A stretch of DNA of 64,000 nucleotides. Source: an uncultured Chloroflexota bacterium. Lineage in GTDB: Bacteria; Chloroflexota; Anaerolineae; Anaerolineales; Anaerolineaceae. Each line of letters opens with the position of its first letter. Within the stretch, counting starts at the first letter, position 1. The notes beneath the pieces were generated by a model. That model saw only the letters and a program-made list of their open reading frames with translations, had not been told where the DNA came from and searched no databases. This document shows, in pieces, positions 42,550 to 49,482 of this stretch. Both the position numbers and the translations under genes were made by a program. The DNA is taken from positions 19,575 through 83,574 of the forward strand of contig CADATZ010000011.1 of the NCBI GenBank assembly GCA_902791025.1, in the 5' to 3' direction.

Positions 42550-43182
42550 TTAACTCCTTTTCTTCGCTAAAACTGTGATCCACGGTTTGGATGGATGATG
42601 GTCGGAAGTGATTTGGGAAAAACCTGTTTTCATCAGAACGGTTTCAATTTCCTGAATCGTGTAATTCTTCATCCCGTCAATGATTTTTTCAAATTTCAGG
42701 CTTGTCGGATCTGTTCCATCTGATTCGTTGCAGATCATGAAATACCCTCCGGGCTTCAGCACTCTTGCTGTTTCCGCAAAACATTTTTCCAGTCCAGGCC
42801 AGAAATAAATTGTTTCAAAAGCGGTGATCAGGTCAAATTTTGCATCCGGCAGCTGAAGATTGGAAACATCCCCCTGTAAAACGGTGCATCGCCCTGTATC
42901 AATAGCCTTTTTGTTTTGATCTTTTGCTTTCGCGACGGAGATTTCCGAATAATCAATCGCTGTCACATGAGCTTTGGGATACATCTTCAGTAGCTCACCG
43001 GCGTTCCGTCCGCCGCCGCAGCCAAAATCGGCAGCTTCTGCAGGATCAATTATCGGGAGATGAGAGAATCCCCAATCCGCCATTTGTGCGTGTCCCGGGT
43101 TCATTGTGCTGACCATGATTTTGCCCAAAAACCCTTCCGGTTTTCGCGTTTGATTGAAAAACTTTGTAAATACTTCCATCAT
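42550..43182 (-). CDS. Class I SAM methyltransferase, convergent with cluster B
   Basis: About 210 residues, with ATG at 43182 or 43179 behind AAGGAGAAA. It has AADFGCGGGRNAGELLK (SAM loop), VTAIDYSEISVAKAKDQN, LQGDVSNLQLPDAKFDLITA and RVLKPGGYFMICNE, all intact. The beginning (FLGKIMVSTMNPGHAQMADWG) is typical of a common anaerobe methyltransferase group. Its promoter has a weak TTAG-type site. It is convergent with the membrane protein gene, only 3 nt apart. Confidence 0.85.
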   Translation of the reverse strand: MMEVFTKFFNQTRKPEGFLGKIMVSTMNPGHAQMADWGFSHLPIIDPAEAADFGCGGGRNAGELLKMYPKAHVTAIDYSEISVAKAKDQNKKAIDTGRCTVLQGDVSNLQLPDAKFDLITAFETIYFWPGLEKCFAETARVLKPGGYFMICNESDGTDPTSLKFEKIIDGMKNYTIQEIETVLMKTGFSQITSDHHPSKPWITVLAKKRS

Positions 43183-43246
43183 TTTCTCCTTCCCGGATTT
43201 GTGTTTCAATCACAATTTGTATTTATATAGAAATGTTTACATAAAG

Positions 43247-43260
43247 TTAAAATCAACTAA
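43247..43260 (-). promoter_or_regulatory. Weak TTAG-N6-TTAA site
   Basis: On the minus strand TTAGTTGATTTTAA lies upstream of a TATATAAAT segment and the methyltransferase start. It is one arm short of the TTAG-N6-CTAA pattern. Confidence 0.3.
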
Positions 43261-43300
43261 CTATCGTTTATTGTACCACCATTATGGATTTTTTATTATA

Positions 43301-43391
43301 GCTCAGAACCGAAATGACGCACATGGGGACAGGCACGCTTGTGTCGGCTCTGCGACACAAGATGCCAGTCCCCGCGTGCTCCATTCCGAGA
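43301..43391. mobile_element. 92-bp MITE/REP-like element, copy 9 (forward type)
   Basis: Terminal repeats GCTCAGAAC (43301-43309) and ATTCCGAGA (43383-43391), core 43319-43379. The intergenic region 43183-43588 otherwise holds a second degenerate repeat, a terminator and a heptamer array. Confidence 0.9.
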
Positions 43392-43415
43392 AGAATAAGA
43401 TGTCAGCGAATGGCC

Positions 43416-43447
43416 CTGCTCCGTGAGGTACGAGCTGCGCTCGGTCG
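43416..43447. repeat. Degenerate repeat shared with 53260-53291
   Basis: CTGCTCCGT followed after some bases by GAGCTGCGCTCGG is also seen at 53260 (CTGCTCCGT, then GAGCTTCGCTCGA). Both copies are within about 110 nt of a MITE. Similarity is partial. Confidence 0.4.
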
Positions 43448-43503
43448 AAATTCGGAACAGGATCACGTGCGCTGGGCTAAATAGTTGCGTCCCACTTCGC
43501 GTA

Positions 43504-43540
43504 AAAAAAGCCCGGTGACTGTTTCGTACCGGGCTTTTTT
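43504..43540 (-). terminator. Terminator of the ABC transporter operon
   Basis: AAAAAAGCCCGGT and ACCGGGCTTTTTT are perfect 13-bp arms around an 11-nt loop. T runs on both strands make it bidirectional. It lies 49 nt after the ATPase gene stop. Confidence 0.9.
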
Positions 43541-43557
43541 ACAAAAATATGTCTTAG

Positions 43558-43587
43558 ATAACTACCAACTGCTAACTGCTTTCAACC
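43558..43587. repeat. Heptamer array (AACTGCT type)
   Basis: Three to four units (AACTACC, AACTGCT, AACTGCT, TTCAACC) abut the stop codon (TAA) of the ABC ATPase gene. Confidence 0.55.
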
Positions 43588-43588
43588 T

Positions 43589-44383
43589 TTATGTAAGCAG
43601 GATGCGGTCGTTGGCGAAGGCTTCTCCGCTGACTTTGGCGAAAGCTTCCATCAGGATCTCGATGGTGAGGTTCTTTTTCTCTTCACCGGCAATATCGAGG
43701 ATCACCTTCCCTTCATTCATCATGATCAGGCGGTTGCCGTAGCGGATGGCGTCGCGCATATTGTGGGTGACCATCAGTGTCATGATTTTGTTTTCGGTGA
43801 CGATCTGTTCGGAAAGTGCAAGCACCTTTGCGGCGGTGTGCGGGTCGAGAGCGGCGGTGTGTTCATCGAGCATCAGCAGCTTCGGCTTTTTGAGCGTTGC
43901 CATCAGCAGGGTCAGTGCCTGACGCTGTCCGCCGGAAAGCAGTCCGACTTTGGCAGTCATTCGGTCTTCCAGACCCAGACCGAGCGTGGCCAGTTTCTCA
44001 CGGTATTCGCTGCGTTCCTTGTTGGTAATACCGATGCGCAGTGTTCGTTTTTGTCCTCTGCGGGCGGCCAGAGCCAGGTTTTCTTCGATCTGCATGGTGG
44101 CAGCGGTCCCGGTCATAGGATCCTGGAACACACGGCCAAGCAGAGCGGCCCGTTTGTGCTCCGGCAGGTTGGTGATGTTGGTTCCGTCGATGACGATGCT
44201 GCCGCTGTCAACCGGCCAGACGCCGGCGATGGCGTTTAGCATGGTAGATTTGCCGGCACCGTTCCCGCCGATGACGGTCACAAAATCACCGTCGTCCAGA
44301 TGCAGGTCAATCCCGTTCAGCGCGATTTTTTCATTGACGGTGTTGGGGTTGAAGGTCTTTCGGATATTCTTGAGATCAAGCAT
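43589..44383 (-). CDS. ABC transporter ATPase (TrpZ-like)
   Basis: About 264 residues. Walker A GGNGAGKST, Q-loop GRVFQDPMTG, signature LLSGGQRQALTLL, Walker B LLMLDEHTAALD and the H-switch TLMVTHNMRDA are all present. It is the ATPase of a LivF/TrpZ-type importer. ATG 44383 lies 8 nt after AAAGGAGG and overlaps the permease end by 8 nt, so both are co-translated. The D-loop Glu-His (DEHTAALDP) is typical of this importer subgroup. Confidence 0.92.
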   Translation of the reverse strand: MLDLKNIRKTFNPNTVNEKIALNGIDLHLDDGDFVTVIGGNGAGKSTMLNAIAGVWPVDSGSIVIDGTNITNLPEHKRAALLGRVFQDPMTGTAATMQIEENLALAARRGQKRTLRIGITNKERSEYREKLATLGLGLEDRMTAKVGLLSGGQRQALTLLMATLKKPKLLMLDEHTAALDPHTAAKVLALSEQIVTENKIMTLMVTHNMRDAIRYGNRLIMMNEGKVILDIAGEEKKNLTIEILMEAFAKVSGEAFANDRILLT

Positions 44384-45302
44384 TTCCTTTACCTCCTTTC
44401 CCGGCATTGGCAATAGCAAGTTTTTCCTTCCAGAAAGGAATGGCGAGGAACACTGCTACGATCAGTGCGGAGAGCAGCTTCAGTAAATTCGTGTTGAGGC
44501 CGAGCCACAAGACGATCTGAATAACGATATAGTAAATCACCGCGCCGATGGCAACAGCAGTAAGTTTCAATGCAAAATTACGGAAAATTTTGCCGAATAA
44601 TACATCGCTGATGATCACAGCTGCCAGGCCGATAACAATAGCACCGCGGCCCATGTTTACATCGACAAAGCCCTGGTAATGGGCAAGAAGTGCGGAGGAA
44701 AGGGCGACGATACCGTTGGAGATCATCAGTCCAAGAATTTTTGCAATATTGGTGTTGATCCCCTGTGCCCGGGACATAGCTTCATTCGCGCCGGTTGCCC
44801 GGAGGGAACAGCCGATTTCAGTACCGAAGAACCAGTAGAGAGCCGCAATGACGATAATCAGGATAATGAGTGTCGTGAAAATCGGGTTGCTGATGCTCAG
44901 TGAGCGGACATTGCGCTGACTGACGATCAAATTGTATTTTGTCACGCTGATCCCCTGGTTTGCCTTGAAATCCATGATGGCGAGGTTGATGGAATAGAGG
45001 GAGAGCTGGGTCAAAATACCGGAAAGGATCGGCGGGATGCCCATTGCGGTGTGGAATAAACCGGTTACCAGTCCTGCCAGCATACCGGCGAAGATTGCGC
45101 ATAGCAGTGCGACCCAGACGTTTGTTCCGTTCAGCATCAGCATCACGCAGACGGCCCCACCGGTCGCCATGGTACCGTCAACGGTCAGATCCGCAAGGTC
45201 GAGGACCTTGTAGGTGATATAAACGCCGATCGCCATAATCCCCCAGATCAGACCCTGGGCAATGGCTCCCGGCATGGCATTGAAAAGAGCTGTGATGTTA
45301 AT
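44376..45302 (-). CDS. ABC transporter permease (TrpY-like), probable ATT start
   Basis: Ribose/branched-chain type permease with about eight or nine helices. From the first ATG (45275) it is 299 residues, but AGGAGG (45312-45317) is 37 nt away. The frame is open upstream, and an ATT at 45302 lies 9 nt from AGGAGG; that start adds INITALFNA before MPGAIAQGLIWGIMAIGVYI, which suits the length of this family's N-terminus. Downstream helices contain GGAVCVMLMLNG and GFVDVNMGRGAIVIGLAAVI. It moves the solute captured by the SBP at 45487. Confidence 0.85.
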   Translation of the reverse strand: MNITALFNAMPGAIAQGLIWGIMAIGVYITYKVLDLADLTVDGTMATGGAVCVMLMLNGTNVWVALLCAIFAGMLAGLVTGLFHTAMGIPPILSGILTQLSLYSINLAIMDFKANQGISVTKYNLIVSQRNVRSLSISNPIFTTLIILIIVIAALYWFFGTEIGCSLRATGANEAMSRAQGINTNIAKILGLMISNGIVALSSALLAHYQGFVDVNMGRGAIVIGLAAVIISDVLFGKIFRNFALKLTAVAIGAVIYYIVIQIVLWLGLNTNLLKLLSALIVAVFLAIPFWKEKLAIANAGKGGKGNA

Positions 45303-45321
45303 AGGACAGTTCCTCCTTATT

Positions 45322-45431
45322 TTATTCGAAGTTAGTGGTTAGTGGTTAGTGTTTAGTGGCCAGGTGGTATGTCGTAAAACTTCTGACTTATCACTACTGT
45401 CCACTGACCACTGGCCACTGACTACTGACTG
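45322..45431. repeat. Paired heptamer arrays (GTTAGTG and CCACTGA types)
   Basis: Left block 45323-45355 has units GTTAGTG, GTTAGTG, TTTAGTG; right block 45395-45431 has CACTGTC, CACTGAC, CACTGGC, CACTGAC, TACTGAC. The blocks are roughly inverse complements, so the transcript could fold them together. They lie between the SBP and permease genes of one operon. Confidence 0.75.
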
Positions 45432-45435
45432 ATAT

Positions 45436-45472
45436 CGAAGGGGAAGGTAATATATGGATTACCTCCCCTTCG
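45436..45472 (-). terminator. Intra-operon hairpin after the SBP gene
   Basis: CGAAGGGGAAGGTAAT pairs with ATTACCTCCCCTTCG with a one-base bulge. It lies 15 nt after the SBP stop and lacks a T tract, which fits mRNA stabilisation and higher SBP than permease output. Confidence 0.65.
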
Positions 45473-45486
45473 CATTTTATTCTGAT

Positions 45487-46431
45487 TTATTGTTCAATAG
45501 CTACGTAGTCTTCCGGAACTTCAACTCCGAAAACTTCGCACAGTTCAGCATTGTACTTCTTTTCCACTTTCGGGGCGAAGCGGACATCCATGGTGGAAAC
45601 GTCTGCGCCGTCTACGAGGATTTCATAAGCCATTTCACCGGTGGTGTAGCCCAGATCATAGTAATTGATGGAAAGAGCGGCGACACCGCATCCGGCTGCG
45701 ATACCTTCTTCACCGACGACTGCGGGAACACCTGCCGGTTCCAGCACGTTGCGGATCGCTTCAGTGCAGGAGGCAGCGGTGTTATCGGTCGGGATGTAGA
45801 GGACATCACTGTTGTCAGCGGCATTCTGTGTGACGGAAGCGACATCGTTGGAATCAGCGAAGGTGAATTCAGTGCATTCGTAACCTAATTCAGTCAGATA
45901 TTCGGTGATAACTTCCACCTGATATTTGGAATTCGGCTCAGCGGAGCAGTACAGCAGACCGACTTTTTTGGCTTCCGGGAAAAGTTCCTGCAGCATTTCA
46001 GCCTGTTCCTTCAGCGGAGCAAGGTCGGATGTACCGGAAACGTTCATACCGGTGTGACCTGTCCAGTCATCGATATCCAGGGCAGTGGCATAGTCGGTGA
46101 CGCTGGTACCGAGAATCGGAATATCACCGGTGGCGGCAACAGCAGCCTGCAGTGCCGGAGTGGCATTGGTCATGATGAGGTCAACATCATTGGCAATGAA
46201 GGTGTTGACGATGGTGGAGCAGGTGTTGGAATCACCGGAAGCATTCTGGACATCAATCGTGACAGCGTCACCGAGCTTTTCGGTGAGGGCATCCACGAAG
46301 CCCTGTGTTGCGGCATCCAGAGCAACATGCTGGACCAGCTGGCTGACACCAACGGAATAGGTATCCTGTGCCATTGCGTTCGCCGTAAGGCTCAGAACAG
46401 CAATGATCAGAATGGCAAGCATTTTTTTCAT
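45487..46431 (-). CDS. ABC transporter substrate-binding protein (TrpX-like, PF04392)
   Basis: About 314 residues. The ATG at 46431 is set 8 nt after ATGGAGG. A signal peptide (ending ANAMA) is followed by a type I periplasmic-binding fold: GVSQLVQHVALDAATQGFVD, ATPALQAAVAATGDIPILGT, KVGLLYCSAEPNSKYQVEV and VVGEEGIAAGCGVAALSINY. No lipobox is visible. PF04392 proteins bind aromatic amino acids or other small molecules; the ligand is not fixed by sequence. It heads the three-gene operon and has a structured leader. Confidence 0.88.
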   Translation of the reverse strand: MKKMLAILIIAVLSLTANAMAQDTYSVGVSQLVQHVALDAATQGFVDALTEKLGDAVTIDVQNASGDSNTCSTIVNTFIANDVDLIMTNATPALQAAVAATGDIPILGTSVTDYATALDIDDWTGHTGMNVSGTSDLAPLKEQAEMLQELFPEAKKVGLLYCSAEPNSKYQVEVITEYLTELGYECTEFTFADSNDVASVTQNAADNSDVLYIPTDNTAASCTEAIRNVLEPAGVPAVVGEEGIAAGCGVAALSINYYDLGYTTGEMAYEILVDGADVSTMDVRFAPKVEKKYNAELCEVFGVEVPEDYVAIEQ

Positions 46432-46464
46432 AATAAAATCCTCCATAATGAAAATAAATTCTTT

Positions 46465-46531
46465 TTCATCCGAAGCCTTTAGGCTTTTTGATATGGCCGG
46501 ACGTTGGATAACACCGGTTCATCCGGATGAA
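46465..46531 (-). promoter_or_regulatory. Structured leader (three-way-junction-like) of the ABC operon
   Basis: On the minus strand TTCATCCG pairs with CGGATGAA (8 bp), enclosing CCGG/CCGG and AAGCC-TAA-AGGCTT hairpins. The first arm can also pair with its neighbour as TTCATCCGGATGAA, giving two exclusive folds. It is 33 nt before the SBP start. It matches no riboswitch class that I recognise. Confidence 0.45.
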
Positions 46532-46610
46532 ATTTACAATTTAAAAGCAAAAAACGTTCTCCCCTTGTTATATTAATATGTAAGTGAATCCGATTTTTTT
46601 GCTGTCCGGT

Positions 46611-46616
46611 ATTATA
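46611..46616 (-). promoter_or_regulatory. -10 box of the ABC operon
   Basis: Minus-strand TATAAT about 180 nt before the SBP start, giving a long leader that contains the fold at 46465-46531. The -35 box is not clear. Confidence 0.5.
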
Positions 46617-46678
46617 TCACCGTTTGGGGAATCGTTTTGACTACGTGACATTTCAGAAACAAAAACATAAAAATTTTC

Positions 46679-46684
46679 GTATAA
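46679..46684 (+). promoter_or_regulatory. -10 box of the gene at 46749
   Basis: TATAAT within an AT-rich stretch, 64 nt before the ATG; no clear -35. The region 46617-46748 holds no other signal. Confidence 0.45.
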
Positions 46685-46748
46685 TAACTAAAGATGTGAA
46701 GAAGGCAATAACATATCCCTGTTATTTGTGAAAGTTAGGATGTGAATT

Positions 46749-47453
46749 ATGAAAAATGATGTTACCGGTCAGAATTCGTGGGACGCACATGAGGACAGGC
46801 ACGCTTGTGCCGGCTCTGCGGCACAAGGTGCCAGTCCCCAAGTGCTCCATTCTGAATATTTACAAAAGAACAAAAATATTCAGACGTTTGTTTATATTCT
46901 GCTCAGTCTTGGGATCATTGCCGCAATCTTTTGTGGTGTATGGAGACTGAACCATCGGCAGCGGGAAACGATTTCTGCTCCTTCTGTGACAGAAACAGCT
47001 TCGTATGATGTAAAGAGCCTTCTGATTTGTAAAACAGCTTTTGACGGTCTGCGCAGCACCGCTGAAAAAACGGGCGCTGCCGGGATGCTCACGATGAGCA
47101 GGAGCAGTGCTGATCCAAACGGCTGTGTCTTCAATATTCGGAGCATGACCCCAATCGGAAACCCGGGAATCATTACGATCGAGTATGACTCCGAAAACGG
47201 AAATTACGGCATTACACTGGAAATTGAGTCCGTGCAGGAAGAGCTGCTGCGAGACTGGACAAAATCCGCGCTGCTTTATTTCAATAACGGGATCAATGAA
47301 AAGATTGCGGAAGAGGCAGCGGAGCGAGCCCTTGCAGGAGAAAAGGCTGCCTATGATCTGTTCACTATCAGTTCACGGATTGGTATTAATATGGATGGTG
47401 CAACAGTAACACCCATGCGGATCATCGAAATCAGAAACGTTATAGATTGCTGA
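46749..47453 (+). CDS. Membrane-anchored unknown protein whose N-terminus contains a MITE
   Basis: 234 residues. The ATG has AGGA 8 nt upstream. Residues about 7-37 (WDAHEDRHACAGSAAQG and following) are encoded by a complete 92-bp MITE copy. After it comes one membrane helix (about 48-65), a linker, then an extracytoplasmic domain (about 80-234) with GCVFNIRSMTPIGNPGIITI and a helix EEAAERALAGEKAAYDLFTI. No ATG, GTG or TTG start follows the MITE before the helix, so the translated protein must begin upstream of the element or at a rare start. The family is not recognised. Confidence 0.62.
   Translation: MKNDVTGQNSWDAHEDRHACAGSAAQGASPQVLHSEYLQKNKNIQTFVYILLSLGIIAAIFCGVWRLNHRQRETISAPSVTETASYDVKSLLICKTAFDGLRSTAEKTGAAGMLTMSRSSADPNGCVFNIRSMTPIGNPGIITIEYDSENGNYGITLEIESVQEELLRDWTKSALLYFNNGINEKIAEEAAERALAGEKAAYDLFTISSRIGINMDGATVTPMRIIEIRNVIDC
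46766..46857. mobile_element. 92-bp MITE/REP-like element, copy 10 (forward type), inside a coding frame
   Basis: Core 46785-46845 (GCACATGAGGACAGGCAC to CCAGTCCCCAAGTGC), right terminal repeat ATTCTGAAT (46849-46857), left one CGGTCAGAAT. The reading frame passes through without a stop. Confidence 0.9.
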
Positions 47454-47613
47454 GATATGTAGTGTTTACTGGATCCTTCTATATCCATGAGATGATCTCT
47501 TCTTAATTCCTTTATATTGTATAACGGATGAAAATAGAAAAATGTGCGGTTTTGCAGAATAAAGTTTCGGTGTACGGCACACGGTGTCCGGAATCTTATA
47601 AAATTAAGTAACT

Positions 47614-47705
47614 GTTCAGAACCCGCAGCGACGCATATGGGGACTGGCATCTTGTGCGGCGCAGCCCGCACATGTGTGCCTGTCCCCATGTGCTCCGTTC
47701 TGAAT
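47614..47705. mobile_element. 92-bp MITE/REP-like element, copy 11 (forward type)
   Basis: Terminal repeats GTTCAGAAC (47614-47622) and GTTCTGAAT (47697-47705) are perfect inverted copies apart from the last base. Core 47633-47693. It lies upstream of the tmRNA promoter; 47454-47613 shows nothing else. Confidence 0.92.
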
Positions 47706-47753
47706 AGATACAACATTAATAAATATTTTAGAGAAAATTTTGAAAAAAGCAGG

Positions 47754-47759
47754 TATAAT
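47754..47759 (+). promoter_or_regulatory. -10 box of tmRNA
   Basis: TATAAT 14 nt before the mature 5' end of ssrA, with TTTTGAAAAAAG upstream; no well-spaced -35. Confidence 0.5.
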
Positions 47760-47773
47760 AGTAACTGAATTTT

Positions 47774-48172
47774 GGGGATGTTCCGGTCTCGACGGGGGAG
47801 GCTGGTCCCGGATTGCGAGCCGAGAGGTGCCGACCTCGTAAAATCAGTACAAAAAATCAAGTGCCAACAATCGCACTTCCTACGCTGCAATGCCTCTCGC
47901 TGCATAAGCGGGGCGTTTGCCGCAATTGGCCTTTTCAGGTCACGTTCACCCGCATCGTACTGCTGACCGATCGCGGAGTGGGCGTCACAAAGTCAGCATG
48001 CTGCCCGCGGCGTCACGACGCGAAGCAAAAGAGGGCTTTCGGGCCTGAGTGAATCGCCTCAACCGGTTTTGTCTGTTTCTCCGCTAAGAGGTTAAATCAA
48101 TAAACTGACTACGCTCGTAGTATATTCGAGGGTCGAATCTTTCGGACGCGGGTTCGACTCCCGCCATCTCCA
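47774..48172 (+). ncRNA. ssrA: tmRNA (one-piece)
   Basis: The 5' end GGGGATGTTCCGGTCTCGAC and the 3' end with GGTTCGACTCCCGCCATCTCC form the tRNA-like part; GGGGATG pairs with CATCTCC. The tag frame runs from GCC at 47863 to TAA at 47905-47907 and encodes ANNRTSYAAMPLAA, ending LAA as expected for ClpXP recognition. Pseudoknot-rich sequence fills the remainder. After the discriminator A the genome reads CAG, so the terminal CCA is not encoded and must be added. tmRNA with SmpB rescues stalled ribosomes. Confidence 0.96.
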
Positions 48173-48189
48173 CAGATTCATTTAAAAGC

Positions 48190-48214
48190 CGAACTTTTGA
48201 TAGTTCGTTTTTTT
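48190..48214 (+). terminator. tmRNA terminator
   Basis: CGAAC and GTTCG with an 8-nt loop, followed by seven T. It starts 18 nt after the tmRNA 3' end. Confidence 0.75.
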
Positions 48215-48261
48215 GTTTAATGTTTGAAATATGACTTTTGTCTTAACTTTTCTTTTATAGC

Positions 48262-48290
48262 TTGACAAAACAGAATAAACATTCTATAAT
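48262..48290 (+). promoter_or_regulatory. Consensus sigma-70 promoter of the RecA-like/PolB operon
   Basis: TTGACA (48262-48267), 17-nt spacer, TATAAT (48285-48290): a perfect match in both boxes and spacing. The expected start point (about 48297-48299) coincides with the ATG at 48299, so the message is probably leaderless. Confidence 0.9.
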
Positions 48291-48298
48291 AACCTATT

Positions 48299-48967
48299 AT
48301 GGTCAAAATGAATTGTTTATTAAATTATAACACGATTTTTGGACCCGGGTGCAGAATTTTTTGTGGATCTCATGCAGCAAGCGGATATTTGCTGAGCTTC
48401 GCGGCGGAGATTTCTGTGAAGCAGCCGCTGCATTTGCTGGATTTTGGCAACCGCTGCGATATGTATTTCACAGCCCGTCAGCTGCGTTATCTGACACGGG
48501 ATCCGGCTGCGGCCATGATGAACATTCGTCTGCAGCGGGCGTTCACCTGTTATCAGGCGGCTGCTCTGCTGAGGCAGATTGAAAAGTTTGAAACAGGCCT
48601 GCCGGTGATCATTCTGGATCTGTTGGCCCCATTTCTGGATGAGAATATCAAAACCGCTGAGATTTATCGCCTGTTTCAGGAAGCGACTGAACTGCTGCGC
48701 TGTGTGATGCGCGATAGAGCACTGCTGATCGGCGTGAAGCCTGTTCCGCAGCATCTCGCTCCGGACCGGGTGTGCCTGATGGAAAATCTGGCACGCAGTT
48801 TCGGTTTGATTCCGGTACAGGATGCACTTCCGGATGGAGCTGCCAATTCAGCCGGATATCAGCAGCGTCCGGCAGCACGTGTCTTTGGTTCATATGGCGT
48901 CAGAAGTCAGAAAAAAAGGGCACCTGAACTGATGGACGGACAGCCGACTTTATTTGATTTAGCTTAG
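48299..48967 (+). CDS. RecA/RadA-like protein with degenerate nucleotide-binding site
   Basis: 222 residues (ATG 48299; a second ATG at 48308). The order of elements resembles a RecA-fold core: IFCGSHAASGYLLSF sits where Walker A would be but lacks the GKT; HLLDFGNRCDMYFTARQL follows; LPVIILDLLAPFLDE looks like Walker B. The C-terminus (PELMDGQPTLFDLA) resembles a short interaction motif such as those binding sliding clamps (QxxLF). It is the first gene of an operon with a small helical protein and a family-B polymerase. By analogy with ImuA it may recruit the polymerase to DNA. Assignment is by pattern only. Confidence 0.55.
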   Translation: MVKMNCLLNYNTIFGPGCRIFCGSHAASGYLLSFAAEISVKQPLHLLDFGNRCDMYFTARQLRYLTRDPAAAMMNIRLQRAFTCYQAAALLRQIEKFETGLPVIILDLLAPFLDENIKTAEIYRLFQEATELLRCVMRDRALLIGVKPVPQHLAPDRVCLMENLARSFGLIPVQDALPDGAANSAGYQQRPAARVFGSYGVRSQKKRAPELMDGQPTLFDLA

Positions 48968-48969
48968 CT

Positions 48970-49061
48970 GTTTAGGACGGAGCACTTGGAGACTGGCAAC
49001 TTGTGTTGCGAAGCCAAAACGAGCGTGTCTGTCCCCATGTGCATCGTTGTGGGTTCTGTAT
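48970..49061. mobile_element. 92-bp MITE/REP-like element, copy 12 (reverse type)
   Basis: Terminal repeats GTTTAGGAC (48970-48978) and GTTCTGTAT (49053-49061), core 48982-49042. It begins 3 nt after the RecA-like gene stop, inside the operon. Confidence 0.9.
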
Positions 49062-49113
49062 AAATACGATTTGACAAAAATGTGATAAGACTTTCAGAGA
49101 GGATGGTGACCTT

Positions 49114-49449
49114 ATGGGACGAACGATACAATCTGCGACACAAACCTGGATCGAGGAGGAAAAAGCGCTTCAGCGTTTCACGCGGGCACTGCGCCGGGAA
49201 GATCAGGCTGTGATGAAGGATCTGATCCATCTTTCCCGTTTGCATATTGCGGAAACTTCCTATGCGGGCAACCTTTATCCGATGGATGCCTATATTATCA
49301 GTATGATGCTGGAAGTCGCCAAACGCAGTGAACGGATCGAAATGAAAGTCAATGAGTTATGTAAAAAATGCGGGATCGAGGACGTCCCGGAAACATCAAT
49401 TCCCGAGCTTCCCAGCCTGAAGAAGCTGCTCTATCCGGAGAGTGAATAG
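49114..49449 (+). CDS. Small helical protein of the PolB operon
   Basis: 111 residues, mostly amphipathic helices, without signal peptide or metal motif apart from CKKCG near residue 87. It begins GRTIQSATQTWIEEEKALQR. The ribosome site is GAGAGGATGG. The TAG stop (49447-49449) lies at the first unit of a heptamer array that separates it from the polymerase gene. No family is recognised; its position suggests an accessory subunit of the polymerase complex. Confidence 0.65.
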   Translation: MGRTIQSATQTWIEEEKALQRFTRALRREDQAVMKDLIHLSRLHIAETSYAGNLYPMDAYIISMMLEVAKRSERIEMKVNELCKKCGIEDVPETSIPELPSLKKLLYPESE

Positions 49450-49482
49450 GGGATAGGATATAGGAGATAGGGAATAGTGGAA
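49446..49482. repeat. Heptamer array (TAGGRNA type)
   Basis: Units TAGGGGA, TAGGATA, TAGGAGA, TAGGGAA, TAGTGGA. It contains the stop of the small gene and the GTG start of the polymerase gene, and its AGGAG may serve as that gene's ribosome site. Confidence 0.88.

Noticed and set aside
37999..43182. Known polyketide or siderophore cluster because of multiple methyltransferases
   Set aside because: No PKS, NRPS, NIS synthetase, carrier protein or ligase domain is present in the window.
43301..43391. Rho-independent terminators formed by the MITE palindromes
   Set aside because: The cores fold strongly but lack T tracts and occur in both orientations relative to genes, also inside a coding frame and operons.
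43183..43588. Possible tRNA or small RNA gene in the 400-nt gap
   Set aside because: No cloverleaf or acceptor/T-loop sequence was found; the gap is explained by a MITE, a degenerate repeat, a terminator and a heptamer array.
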